A stretch of 62,000 bases of DNA from assembly GCA_012295275.1 (NCBI GenBank), contig CM022665.1:15291476-15353475 (forward strand). Direction: 5' to 3'. Shown here in pieces: positions 1 to 11,776 of this stretch (within the stretch, counting starts at the first letter, position 1; every line of letters begins with the position of its first letter). This DNA is from Chrysomallon squamiferum. Its lineage: Eukaryota; Mollusca; Gastropoda; Neomphalida; Peltospiridae. Both the position numbers and the translations under genes were made by a program. Below the pieces are notes generated by a model. It did no database searches and had not been told where the DNA came from. It saw only the letters and a program-made list of their open reading frames with translations.

Positions 1-166
1 TATCACATGTTTTAAACAAACACTATTTCTTAAAGGGGCAGCATGACTGTAATAGTAATCTGTTACATTTTAAAACTTTTTAAGACTTGTGTTAGATTCC
101 TTTTAGTCTTTTATTGTTTTTCTGTTTAATATTATTATTTTGATTATTTTTTTTTTTTTTACTTAT

Positions 167-205
167 TTATTATTATTATTATTATTATTTTTTTTTTTTT
201 TTTTT
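167..205. repeat. (TTA)n followed by poly-T
   Basis: Seven or so TTA units run into an 18-base T tract. Simple-sequence repeat without coding meaning. Confidence 0.9.
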
Positions 206-502
206 CACCTATTTATTTATTTTATTGTTATTACTTTTTAAAATGTATTTATGTTTTTGTTTCTTTTTGGCATGAATGTTCTTGGTGATGTAATGGATAC
301 AACTTTTTGATTATTTGGTGGGTTTTTTTTTTTCAGTTTGTTTTAAAATTGGCTTTTTCATCTTTAAGGACCATTTAATAACAGTTATAAATTATCATTT
401 ATTATTACAATGATAAAATGTATTATGTTTAAAACCACATTTTTAATTCATATTTCATTTATTTGCAAATTTTATTATCTGTTTATTCAATTTCAAAATA
501 AT

Positions 503-553
503 AAATAAAATAAAATAAAATAAAATAATAAATAAATAAATAAATAAATAAAT
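503..553. repeat. AAATA/AAAT microsatellite
   Basis: AAAAT pentamers pass into AAAT tetramers. Tetranucleotide AAAT/TTTA tracts recur many times across the window, for example near 2340 and 39840. Confidence 0.85.
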
Positions 554-1074
554 ACATAATATGATGACACAGCAAGCCAACCCATATAGAGTAACACCTG
601 TAACAAATAGGAAGCAGGTTTCTACCTGGTTATATACATATATATCATATATCATAAAAATAGGTGTCATTAATGGCTGATAACAATGATAATATGAATA
701 ATGGCTAATATGGACAAAATGCTATGTAATAATGATGATGATAATGATGAGAACAACAGCAGCATACATAATATTATGCATAAAGCATTCCTTATATTAT
801 TTATGATATACCTCTGGAAATTTGTAGCCTTGAAGAACAAAGAGATATGTATAAACAAGTAATAAGTCTGTTATTTCACAGGTTTGTTATTTCTGTCTGT
901 GATGAGTTAATATTGCATGTTATTGTTACTCATGCCACTTCAGTTTATAAATATGTTTGTCCAGTACTGATTCTTGGATTGGATAATAAGATGAGTTATG
1001 TGTTCTCACTATTCAGATTGTCAGTATGATGTTAAACTGAAGCATGGTAAGCATAACAAAAATTACACAATTTA

Positions 1075-2040
1075 ATCTTCACTGAAATCAGAAATTGTTT
1101 TATTTAGTCTTTATTGATATCAGAAATTGTATAATTTGAAACATTACTGATATCAGAAATATGATTTACCCTTTAATGATATCAGAGATTACATGATTTA
1201 GCTTTTACTGATATCAACTATTGTATGATTTAGTCTTTACTGATAATAGAAATTGTATGATTGAGCTTTACTGATATCAGAAATTACATGATTTAGCCTT
1301 TACTGACATCAGAAATTGTATGATTTAGCTTTTCTGATACCTGAAATTTTATGATTGAGCTTTACTGAGACCAGAATTGTATGATTTAGCTTTACTGATA
1401 TCAGAAATTGTATGGTTTAGCTTTACTGAGACCAGAATTGTACGATTTAGCTTTACTGATACCAGAAATTGTATGATTTAGCTTTACTGATACCAGAAAT
1501 TGTATGATTTAGCTTTACTGATATTAGCTTTATGATTTAGCTTGATGATACCAGAAACATGATTTAGCTTTACTGATACCAGAATTGTACGATTTAGCTT
1601 TACTGATATCAGAAATTGTATGATTTAGCTTTACTGATATCAGAATTGTACGATTTACCTTTACTGATATCAGAAATTGTATGATTTGGCCTTTACTGAT
1701 ATCAGAAATTGCATGATTTAGCCTTTACTAATATCAGAAATTATTTGATTTAACATTTACTGATTTCAGAAATTATTTGATTTAGCCTTTATTGATAACA
1801 GAAACAGTATTAAATAGTCTTTACTGATACTAAAAATTATATGATGTAGACTTCAAAGATGCCAGAGATTGTATAATTTAGACTTTATTTATGCCAGAAA
1901 TTATATGAATTAGGCTTTTCTGATAACAAGTAACAGCATTAATTAGCCTTTATTGATACCAAAAATTGTAGTGTTCTAATACCAGGAATTTTATGATTTA
2001 TCTTCTGTTGATACAAACATTTTTATTTAGACTTTACTGA
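1075..2040. repeat. Degenerate ~30-bp minisatellite, about 31 units
   Basis: A unit close to TTTACTGATATCAGAAATTG followed by TATGATTTAGC recurs head-to-tail about every 28-32 bases. The centre (about 1370-1700) is most regular, with many near-identical units containing GATATC or GATACC. Both edges decay. The array has no open frame and no dyad structure within the unit. It is intronic or 5' to the AEBP2 exons. Confidence 0.93.
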
Positions 2041-3022
2041 TAGCATTACTGTTAGCATTCTGTATTAATGTTCTTTCTATGAATATGTTCATCAATGGTT
2101 TGCTTGATATTAAACTATCAATTATGTATGTTACACTGAACTGAAATATGACTTTATCTGTGTTAAAGTATGTTTACCAGTGTTGTCTTTGAAATTAAAC
2201 TTAAGTATGTTTGGTTACCAATGGTTTGTATTGTATTTAACCCAGTTACTTTTACTGTTGGTCTTTGTGTTACATTCTTATACTTAGGCCTAAAATTATG
2301 TAGTAATATTTGTTCCTTGTTTAAACCAATATACTTCTATTTATTTATTTATTTTTCATTATTTATTTTTCATTATTTTTATTTTCCTTACATAACTATT
2401 CATTAGTCTGTGAAAATTCAGTCAGATAAAATTTTAAAAAAAATTAATAAATAAATAAATAATGCCTTTGGAGAAAAAAGCATAAGATGGAGCACATAAG
2501 TTAAAAAATAAAGAGTATCACTGTTCTGGTAGAATGAATTGTAAGCTAGCATGTTATAAGTATGTATATGTATGAATGTGTGCACACATGCACGTGTATA
2601 AATGGATTGTTCTGAACTGGCAAGAGGCGTATATTTTTGTAATGACCTAACATTGATTTTTCTATGGAGTAATTATACCATACTAATTTCTGAGCTTTTT
2701 TACTATTATTTCCACTTTATATGGAGGCCATAAAATCCGAGACAGTAATTGGAAACCATTAACAACATTCTGCTGGCTGTACAAAATGTAAAAAACTGAC
2801 TGACAAAGTAATGAAAAGGGGAGATACCCACATTAGTTTTATTCTTTTGAACAGTGAAAGTTTATGTGCTAAATCAGGGATTTTATGTAAAAATCACAAG
2901 ATTATTTTAAACCAAAACACTGTCTGGTGACCCTTTTGTACCAGAAATGAAAACAAATGAACTTATATTTGTTTTATTGTATCTGTCCAGTTTTTCACTA
3001 GCAATTATATTTAGGTATATGA

Positions 3023-3290
3023 TTATATATATATATATATATATCAAATGGAATGGAAATTTAATATTAGTCCACAAGCTGTATTTTTAACAATGCATCT
3101 TTTATGTTATCATCCCAGACACATGAAAAAACATACCATGTTTTTTGTTGTTTTTATGTGTGTGCGTGTATATGTATATATTATATATATTTTGTGTGTG
3201 TGTGTGTGTAAATATATATATATATGTATAATACATGTACATATATTTTTGTATATAGGTGTATGTGTATGTATGTGTGCATGTGTGTGT
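3023..3290. repeat. (AT)n and imperfect GT/TA repeats
   Basis: A pure AT tract of about 22 bases at 3023-3044 is followed, after about 90 ordinary bases, by alternating GT and TA tracts between 3150 and 3290. The alternating purine-pyrimidine character continues through interruptions. Confidence 0.8.
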
Positions 3291-5192
3291 ACTAGTTTAT
3301 TTCATTTTATTTATTTGCAAATTAAAATTGTTGCAAATTGTTGTGCTTTTTAAGAATTCAAACACTTTCAAGTTGCTTGTATGTTTTTAAAAGTAAATGA
3401 AACCTTTCATGTTGTTTTATTTGTTAAAATTCCCAAATGTCAAAAAAAAAGGATGGTATGAATTGCTTTGTTGATAATGAATTTCTTCTCATGTTTGTTT
3501 TTTTGTCAACAAATATCAAAACTATGTGTTTTTCCAAAGTTGATTTTTTGTTTCTTAGAAAAATAGAAATGGTGGGTTGTAGACTTAATTGATTTTAAAA
3601 TTTAAAAAAAAAGAAGTAATGAAGGTGGGTGACTATTTGTTTTTCTCAGTGTTTTTATTTTATTTCACTTTGTTGTTGTTGATGTTGCTTGTTGTTGGAA
3701 AAATGAATTAACTTTACAGATTTAGAAAACAAAAGTATTTGTGCATTTTGAAAATTAGGAATGGTTAATGGTTGTTGTAGTTTATAATTATGTTTCTTAA
3801 ATTTTACTGGAAAGTATGTATAGCCACTGGTGGGTGGATCATTATTACAATTATTTTTTTGTTTTTGTTTATATGTGTGTGTGTGTGGGCAAATCAAACA
3901 TAAGGTGGCTAGATTTTTTTTAATAATGGTTTATTATTATTTCAATCTTTATTTTTCTTTTCTTTTTTTAAATTGTTTTTATTTTGATGATAGATGATTG
4001 CTAGATTGTTTACAATGGTTTATATTTTTCTTTTCTTTTTTTATTTATATTTTGTTTTTATTGGGTTTTTTTTTTTAGAAATTGGGGATTGTTTTTTTGG
4101 GTTTTTTTTTTTTTAAATTTTACATTAATCATTGTTGTTATTATTATCTTCTTTCTTTTCTTTCTTTTTAAATCGAAACTATTCTTTCATCTTCTCTCTT
4201 CATTTTATTAAGATGAAGAATACTGAGCATATAATGTATCAAATCTCCATAATCACTTTGTCTCATGCACTTCTAATAAATCAATATTGGTGTGTATAAT
4301 AGATATGAAAACATAAAACATATCTAACCATTATAAATCCATCCTGTAACAAAACAGATTACAATTTTGCATATCACAGCAATATTTTATTTTTTGAAAA
4401 ACAGTGCTGATGATGACAGTGATAAATGTGTTATGGCTGAGATGGAAGGAAGATGTTTAGACTGTTTTCTGTTATGACTTTGTTGACAATGAAAATAGTA
4501 ATGATAAATAAAAGATAAATTATTATTATTATTTTTATTATTGATTTGATGAAGAAAAAACCGTTGGTCAGTATTTCTTTAATGAGTTTAATAATAATAA
4601 TAATAACAATAATAATAATATAAGTAATATTAATAGCAACAATATTGACAATAATAATAAGAAGAAGAAGAAGAAGAATTAATAATAAAATAAACAAAAT
4701 ATAATTTAAGAGAGTCAAGTTCATCAAAATTACCTATTAAAATAAATAAATAATAAGATCAGCAGCAATTATAACAACAATAGTGATGATGATGATGATC
4801 ATCATCATCATCAAATGCCAGATGGTTGAAAGAAGTATAATACAACAATAATAACATGAATATTTATGAAAGCTGCCGTTTTCTTTTCTTTTCTATTGAT
4901 GACACTATATCTGACATAAAAATGTAGAGGAATTTTGATGACACTGATAGATAGAGCAATTTTGTCAGTGATTTATTTGCTAATGACAAACATAAACAAG
5001 AAAGGGTAAGTAAATCATTACTAACTTGTCATATTTATCAGTATATCATGAGATTTTTTCATGAAGTTGCCTATGTGGAAGAGTTAGTATTTTTTTTTTT
5101 TAAAAAGGTGGGGGGAACCATAAATCTCTACAAATGTGTTACTTGTCAAACATTTGAATGGTCACTGATTCAGTTTAAAAAAACCAGACTCA

Positions 5193-5229
<37 letters not shown>
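5193..5229. repeat. (CA)n microsatellite
   Basis: About 18 uninterrupted CA units. Confidence 0.95.
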
Positions 5230-5233
<4 letters not shown>

Positions 5234-5909
5234 TGCCTTACGTTATCATTAGAAAAGATGAATTCCATTATAACAGATAATGTTATTGTCAAATCATTTA
5301 TTTAGAAAATAGAGAATATACTTGAGCTTGCTTAATTAATAGCAAAATACTGATTTCATAGTGACAAATGACATAATTATATAAATATATTTACTCTGTC
5401 TTTACTACAAGCAAAGAACAATTACCAGTGAAAATAAAAATGACAGTATGTAAAATATATCTGAACTATGTATTCACATACAAATATAAACATTAAGCAG
5501 ATACAACAGTGAGAACTGAACCTTCAGACATCTCTACATTTTAAGTTTATAGTATTATGTAATTTATTTATTTTTCTTTCTTTCTTTATTTATTTTTGTT
5601 TATTATTTGTTTATTCATTTATTATTATTATTTTTTTATTTTGTATTCACTTGCTTTATATTAATATCTCTTTGTTTGTCTGTCTGTCTGTATTAATCTG
5701 TCATATTTTATTGATAAAAATGTTGCATGACAAATACTGTCAGTACATGATGCCAGATACATCTGTTGATAAAACCAACAGTTTCATATATTACAATTTG
5801 TAGCCTACTTTTCTTTCTCTGAGTCCTTATTTATTTATTAATTTATCTTTTTTTTTTTCTTTTTTTTTTCAGTTATTTTATTTTATGCAATATATACAGT
5901 ATAGAGTTT

Positions 5910-6870
5910 CATTTTAAAACTCTTTCTGAATATACAGCTTCAGCAAGGTCATTGTTGGAAAGATAAAGAGGTGTTGTGAAAAAATCGGATGACTAGATTT
6001 GATCTCATAACTTTCTCTATACAGTACCACTAATACATCATTCTTTTGACTGATTCCTAAGCAACATATAATGATATACAGCTTAATATATTTATTTCAT
6101 TATCCCTTTTTAAACATATTGCTTTTTGCATAACACATAACATCAGCATAGTTGTAGCAGAAAGAAAAGAAAAATTGTGTTACAAAAGAATCCATTGATT
6201 AGGTTTGATTTTACAATTGTCTACACCATACTCTAGTAATAAAATCATTTGTTGGACATCTACAGCTTCATGAATACTTAAATTTTTTAAACATATTGCT
6301 TCTTTCATAGTACATAACATCAGCATAATTGTGAGTGAAAGAAATAAAAAATGTTTCATTAAAGAATTCAAAGATTGGTTTTGATCTTACAATTATCTAC
6401 ACTCCATCTAGTAACATTTTTATATAAACTGATATACAGGTTATTATATACATTTTATTATTTATTTTTAAACACAGAGCTTCTTGCATAATATGTAACA
6501 TATATATGGTTGGAAAGACAAAAGAAAAAAAATGTATTATGAAAGAATTTGATTATTATATTTGATCTTGTAACATCTCAGTCTGTTGATTTGTAAATCA
6601 CATACAATGATGTATGTACAGCTTAATAACACACATTTCACAGTCTGTTTTTAAACATTTAGCTTGTTTATTATGAAATGAACAGTATTGATCTTGTAAA
6701 TCTTCACATGTTGGGCTGTTGATTTATTTCTTGCTCAGTCCTGCTTGTCAGGAACTCTTGATTTCTTGGCCATAATCTTTTTTTCCCCATTAATTATAGG
6801 TTTTGAGATGGACATTTCAGGATCTGTTTTTCAAAGTTTAGCCCTATTTTTTATGAAAGAATTTAATGGG
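5910..6870. repeat. Degenerate ~180-bp satellite-like array
   Basis: The landmark TAAACATATT (or close variants) followed by GCTT occurs at 6111, 6288, 6469 and 6652, spaced 177, 181 and 183 bases. Other landmarks keep the same order: a GAAAG.AA..GAAAAA block, a TTTGATCTTACAA block, and TGATATACAGCTT. Partial units extend to about 5915 and about 6835. This gives five to six monomers of about 180 bp, heavily diverged from one another. Confidence 0.85.
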
Positions 6871-7554
6871 GGTTCATGTACGGCTGTATTAACCCTTGCT
6901 TTTTCTCTCTTTAATTGCATAAAGCATAAAAAAGATATTTGAAAAATGTCAGTTTTTGTTTTTCTTCTTCTTTTTTTTTTTTTTTTAAATCAGTATTTTG
7001 TATTAAAATTCATTTGATAAGGATTGGACTTGCATTTATCTGCATGTCTGATTCCTCATATTCCATTTACTCCATCTTAATACTTTCTTTTACTTGGACC
7101 TGTTACACTGTTTTAATTTTTTCTTCTTCTTTTTCATTCCCCCCCTCCCTTCAGTATTTTATGACATAGTTTAGACAGCTGAATAGACATATTTCATCAA
7201 CAGCAGTATGGGAAATACATTATACCAATGATGTATTGAACATATTTATCTTGAGGCAGTTGCATGTCATGTGGTAACTTCAATGCATTTAAAAAAAAAC
7301 ACAAAAAAAACAACAAAACAACAACAACAGAAAGCCAAACAGACTTAACCTGTTTTGTTTATTGTCATGCAGTCAGAAATATTTTCTATATATTGTTATT
7401 TAAATGTATGTAACTGATATACACTTAGTTATTATGATTTGTGTTTTTTAATAGTAGAGCCAAGTAAATTGAAGCTATCAACATCAGTTGTCATTTTTTA
7501 TATTGAACTAATATTTCTGTCAGTCAGTGTTTGTCTTCCAGTCTAACCTTTGAA

Positions 7555-8135
7555 GTCATGTTTTACAAACTAACCATTCAGTTTAACTTACAAGCAAAAC
7601 TTTCCATTTGTATGTTTTGCAGATTTAATAATTCCACGTATATCTTACATACTAACCTACTTATTTACATATCTTACAATTTAATCTTTTCGTATATATT
7701 TTTTACAAATTTAACTTTCCATTTTTATGTATTACAAACCTTTCCATTTGTTTCTTCCAAACTAATCCTTCTATTTATATATTACATACAAACCTTTCCA
7801 TTTATATATTTTATAGATTAATATTTCCATTTATATATCTTATAAATTATCTTTCCATTGATATGTCTAACAAAGTAACCTTTCCATTTATATGTCATAC
7901 AAACTAACCTTTTTATTTGTTTCTTCCAACATAACTTTCCATTTATATGTCTGATAAACTAATTTTTCCATTTGGTTCTGCATTTTTTGTCTATCTTCGT
8001 TTGGGCCATTTCTTTTCTGTCAAACTAGTACCAGTCTTTCTATCTATTTGTCTGTCTGTACATTTTTCTATCCAACTAGCCTCTTTATGTACATTTTTCT
8101 ATCCAAGGAGCCTTTCTGTCCATCTCAGTGAATAT
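7555..8135. repeat. Degenerate tandem repeat, unit ~28-30 bp
   Basis: The phrase ACTAACCTTTCCATTTATAT followed by a TCTTACA-like segment recurs at intervals that are multiples of about 28-30 bases; clear copies start near 7600, 7709, 7795, 7850 and 7879. Toward 8135 it drifts into TTTCTGTC-rich sequence. The open frames crossing it are translations of the repeat. Confidence 0.8.
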
Positions 8136-9355
8136 TTTTATGTCAGACTAATCCACTAAGACTTACAACAGAAAGACTTGCATCTGTATTCTTGTTTTTA
8201 TCAAGTAGTATTTCTGTTGTACATCTTGTATGTCCATTTGTCTGTCAATTAATATTAAGATTTTTGAAGAGAGAAAACTATAGTATTGTACTATTAAGTA
8301 GAGAACAAAGTAGTTTAGTTTATAGACCTAAAGCCAGCATTAATATTGATTGTAGACCTAATTTTTCAACAACTGTGTCACTGTGGCTTATTTTGCCATT
8401 GATTTGGTGGTCAGAAGTAAATTCTCATCATAATGCTGTTGTTTATGCATTGTGCATTTATTAGTGGTTAACCTAGATGTCTTAACAAGTGTGTTAGTGA
8501 TGGTAAATCATTAAGTGAATTAACTATTCAGGAAAGTCCAGATTATTGTCTACAAAATGAAGGATGGCAGGTTTTTATTTATTAATGAGTATGCAGTTAA
8601 GAAAAAAGAAAAGAAGGAAGACTTGAGGAATGTCATTGTTAATATCAGATTGAAGTTAATATTTTGTATTAAAAGTTCATGATTCTAAATTCACAAATTT
8701 AATGCACATAATGCACAATGCTTAAATACAGATAATCTGCAATATAAACAAAACTGACTAGCAGATAATTCACAATACAAACAAAACTAACTTGATACAA
8801 CTCACAGTAATGAGAAAGAAATCTGCTATATAAAAACCATTTAAAATAAAGTAAAATCCAAATTAACACTTTCTTTTAATACCTTATACTTCAGATTTTT
8901 TCATTTAATATTTTTCCTTCTAAACTTTATTCTTGTATGTAAGATATATTTCATTATTATTAATATTTGTATGATTTGTCAACAGTTGTATTACTAATAT
9001 ACAAATACACAAGCCATCACATCAGTATTAGTGTTCATAAAGTTATTATGAAACAGATGTATACATTATTTCACAATTATATTACATGTTCTAATTCTCA
9101 AAGAACTGTTTCAAGTTTCAAAAATATTTCCATATGGATGGATTATGATAAATTTAAATTAAATGAAACAATTTAAATGTCTTTTGATTTCAGTTTGCCT
9201 TTGTTTTTTCATACCTTTTTTGTTTTGTTTAATTTTGGGGATGGGAATAAATAATAATAATATGAAATTTAAACTTTCTTTATTTACTAAAATCAATATT
9301 TATATTTTTTCTGCACATTTTTTTAACATATATTTAAAGTTGTTTGTATTTTTTG

Positions 9356-9361
<6 letters not shown>

Positions 9362-9387
<26 letters not shown>
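9362..9387. repeat. Poly-T run
   Basis: Uninterrupted run of about 26 T. Confidence 0.95.
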
Positions 9388-9535
9388 CTGGTGTTGTATA
9401 GAATATTTTGACAGTATTTTATAATTTACTGCAAATTGTATTAGGATGTTCTGATGGGTTTTGGGGGTTTTTTGTTGGTTTTTTCCCCACAACCGTATGC
9501 AATTTTGCAATTATTGCTAATCTTATAAATAGGGT

Positions 9536-9575
9536 TTTATTATTATTATTACTACTACTACTGCTACTACTACTG

Positions 9576-9607
<32 letters not shown>

Positions 9608-9657
9608 GCTACTACTACTACTTCAACTTCTACTACTACTACTACTACTACTACTTC
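9536..9657. repeat. (TTA)n/(TAC)n trinucleotide repeat
   Basis: TTA units pass into about 35 TAC units with scattered TGC interruptions. Translated, it gives a poly-leucine frame that is an artefact. Confidence 0.95.
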
Positions 9658-10099
9658 TTTAAAAAAAAAATTAATTCATAATTCATATTCACGTGGCTAA
9701 CTTTTATTTTCTACAATTGGTTGTTATATTTTTTAATATGACAGTATTGCATTAACTAGCATTATTTTATAATGACTGTAAATTGCATTTAAAAATCCAG
9801 TGATTTTGTGTATGGAGTTTTGATCCAAAATAATGCTAAGAATATTATATAATTATAGTTAAAAAAAAATAAAAACAATTGATATATGCTTTTATATATA
9901 TGTCAGAATACAGCACATCTCTGGTCCTTAAGTTAGTCATGTGACTTCTCACTGTAGAAGAAAAAGCAAGCAAAGGTTTTATTTAGTAACACATGCAGCA
10001 TGTTTTATGTATGATTATATGGCATCAAATATAATTAGGGACCTTTCATATAATCAGAGAAGAAACCTGCTTCAACCCCTTGTTGACTATTCTTTCTGA

Positions 10100-10255
10100 T
10101 TAGCAGTAATGTGTGTTTTATATGCACCATCTCACAGACAAGATAGCATATGCCATGGCCTTTGATATACTATATAACATGGGCTAGAATGAGAAAAAGC
10201 TTAACGACCTTGAGCCAACATTCTGCCACTGAGTTATGCACAGCTTTCTCCACAC
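10100..10255 (-). mobile_element. Possible tRNA-derived SINE remnant
   Basis: Read on the - strand, the segment begins near 10250 with GTGCATAACTCAGTGGCAG, which resembles the 5' part and A box of a tRNA gene. The rest contains GCCATGG..TTTGATATA and ATGCACCAT.TCAC segments that also appear, in the same order, in the element at 57210-57385. No clean B box or target duplication was seen, so this is a degraded copy at best. Confidence 0.4.
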
Positions 10256-11027
10256 AGAGAGTTAGCATTACACTTACATTGATATTTGAAGTTCAGGACT
10301 GTAATTCATTTATACTTTAAATATGGATCTTTACAAAATTATCTGTATAAATAGGAAATAAAACTATTAAATCTGGCTTGCAGAGGTGTAACTTTCACTT
10401 TTTATTTATTTTTGTAAAATGTACTTTGACATCAGTCTAAATAAATATTGAAATTGAAAATTTTATTTTAAAATGTTTTCTAACAGCAGGAATAGCTTAT
10501 TTTTCCTTTAAATAATTATAAAAACATATGACATACACAACTTACACAATATAAGAATATGGTTATAATATATATATAAAGTTTCTAATGAAAATTTCCC
10601 TATTAGCTTACTTGGTTAAAGACAGGATTCTCAAGCTTAGGATTTTTATTCTGGCTGAAAGTTAAATAATAGAGGAATGGATTATTGGGCTGAGGATTAC
10701 ATGTTCCATTGCATATTAAGATTCTCTGTTACCATCTTCTATTCTTAAAATTGTTTTATTTGTAATTTGGATTCATTTGTCGTCAATGGTGTGTGAAGTA
10801 AGTGATACTTGTGTTAACATTCAGATGTCTGTGTTAGAAATTGCCACATCTGTATTCTCTGTTTTAACTAACTGTAATATTCATAGTGAATTAGAATTTA
10901 ATTTGAGTTTTTTCTAATATTACCTAACAGCATTCTGTTTTATATTTATGCAGTCAAAAATTACTTTTTGTGACAAATTCGTTATGTAGAGAAAATAGTT
11001 ATAGAATTTATTATTTTCTAATTTCAG

Positions 11028-11776
11028 AACAAGTGAAAATGAAAGTGGAACCAAGAAGGAACGCAAAGCAGGAGAGGTATTGGATCGAATTAAGAACTCA
11101 AAGTCATTGACACCTGAAGTTTCAACAGTCACCACCACCACCAGCAGCAGTTGCAGCAGCAGTAGTAGTAGTAGCAGCAGCAGCAGCTGCAGCAGCAGCA
11201 GGATTCAGAATGAAGTACCACATCCAGATATCTTGCATAGATCCAGCATGTGCTCTGATCAGTCTTCACCCGACACGTCACGCTCGTGTACACCAATGCC
11301 AATTCCCAGTATCTTCAGTTCCCATGGAAACAAAGATACTACTGCAACCACTAACAATAACAATAATAGCAAACCACCTCAGGCAGAAGAACCTGTGTCT
11401 TGTCAGTGGAAAGACTGTGATAAAACTTTGGACCCGAGTATACTTATGGATCATATACGACAAAGTCACGTGGACCCACAGGCTGGGAGTGAAACGTTTG
11501 TGTGCTTATGGGTTGGGTGCAAGGTATATAATAAAATGTCATGTTCGATGTCGTGGCTAGAACGACATATTATAAATCACAGTGGCGACAAGCCATACAA
11601 GTGCATTGTTGCAGGGTGTGGTCAGCGATTCACTTCCCAAGGAGGACTAGAGCGACATGTGAACAGTCATTTTAATACACTGCCACCAGCCAATCACAAG
11701 ATACTTAAACAGAGGGAGGACACGCCTACCAAGTTGTTAAGAAAACGCAAGAGCAAGAGAAGAAGACCACAGCTTA
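11028..11776 (+). CDS. AEBP2: AEBP2 exon with Ser tract, three C2H2 fingers and KR motif
   Basis: The acceptor is TTTCTAATTTCAG and the donor GTAAGT follows 11776. The exon starts in mid-codon (one base completes the previous codon) and ends with one base over. Counting from its first full codon, residues about 26-47 are nearly all Ser, encoded by AGC/AGT runs. Residues 48-124 are Ser/Pro/Asn-rich. Finger 1 has C125, C130, H142, H147; finger 2 has C159, C164, H180, H184; finger 3 has C192, C197, H210, H214. The finger linker SGDKPYKC between 2 and 3 is near the TGEKPY consensus. A basic patch, LLRKRKSKRRR, follows at about residues 232-242. All zinc ligands are present. The first residues TSENESGTKKERKAGE suggest that a further upstream exon encodes an acidic/basic linker. 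Confidence 0.96.

Larger units (their letters stand above)
1..11027. other. Non-coding stretch, intron or 5' flank of AEBP2
   Basis: No exon with convincing splice sites and coding character was found here. Because the first recognised AEBP2 exon opens in mid-codon after a 3' splice site, at least the part next to 11027 is intron. The stretch holds poly-T runs, ATT/AAT and TA microsatellites, two tandem arrays with periods near 30 bp (1075-2040, 7555-8135), a roughly 180-bp satellite-like array (5910-6870) and a possible SINE remnant (10100-10255). Open frames here are low-complexity or repeat-derived. Confidence 0.7.

Noticed and set aside
1075-2040. CRISPR-like regular array
   Set aside because: Units are head-to-tail without unique spacers, divergence is continuous, and the setting is a eukaryotic intron.
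4431-4727. Hydrophobic 98-codon frame on the - strand
   Set aside because: It is an Ile/Leu run from AAT and AAG triplet repeats.
9408-9662. Open frame with a poly-leucine tail
   Set aside because: It is the translation of the TAC triplet repeat, with no splice signals or conserved sequence.
10920-11141. Frame on the - strand opposite the start of the first AEBP2 exon
   Set aside because: It is a shadow of the AEBP2 exon and its pyrimidine tract.
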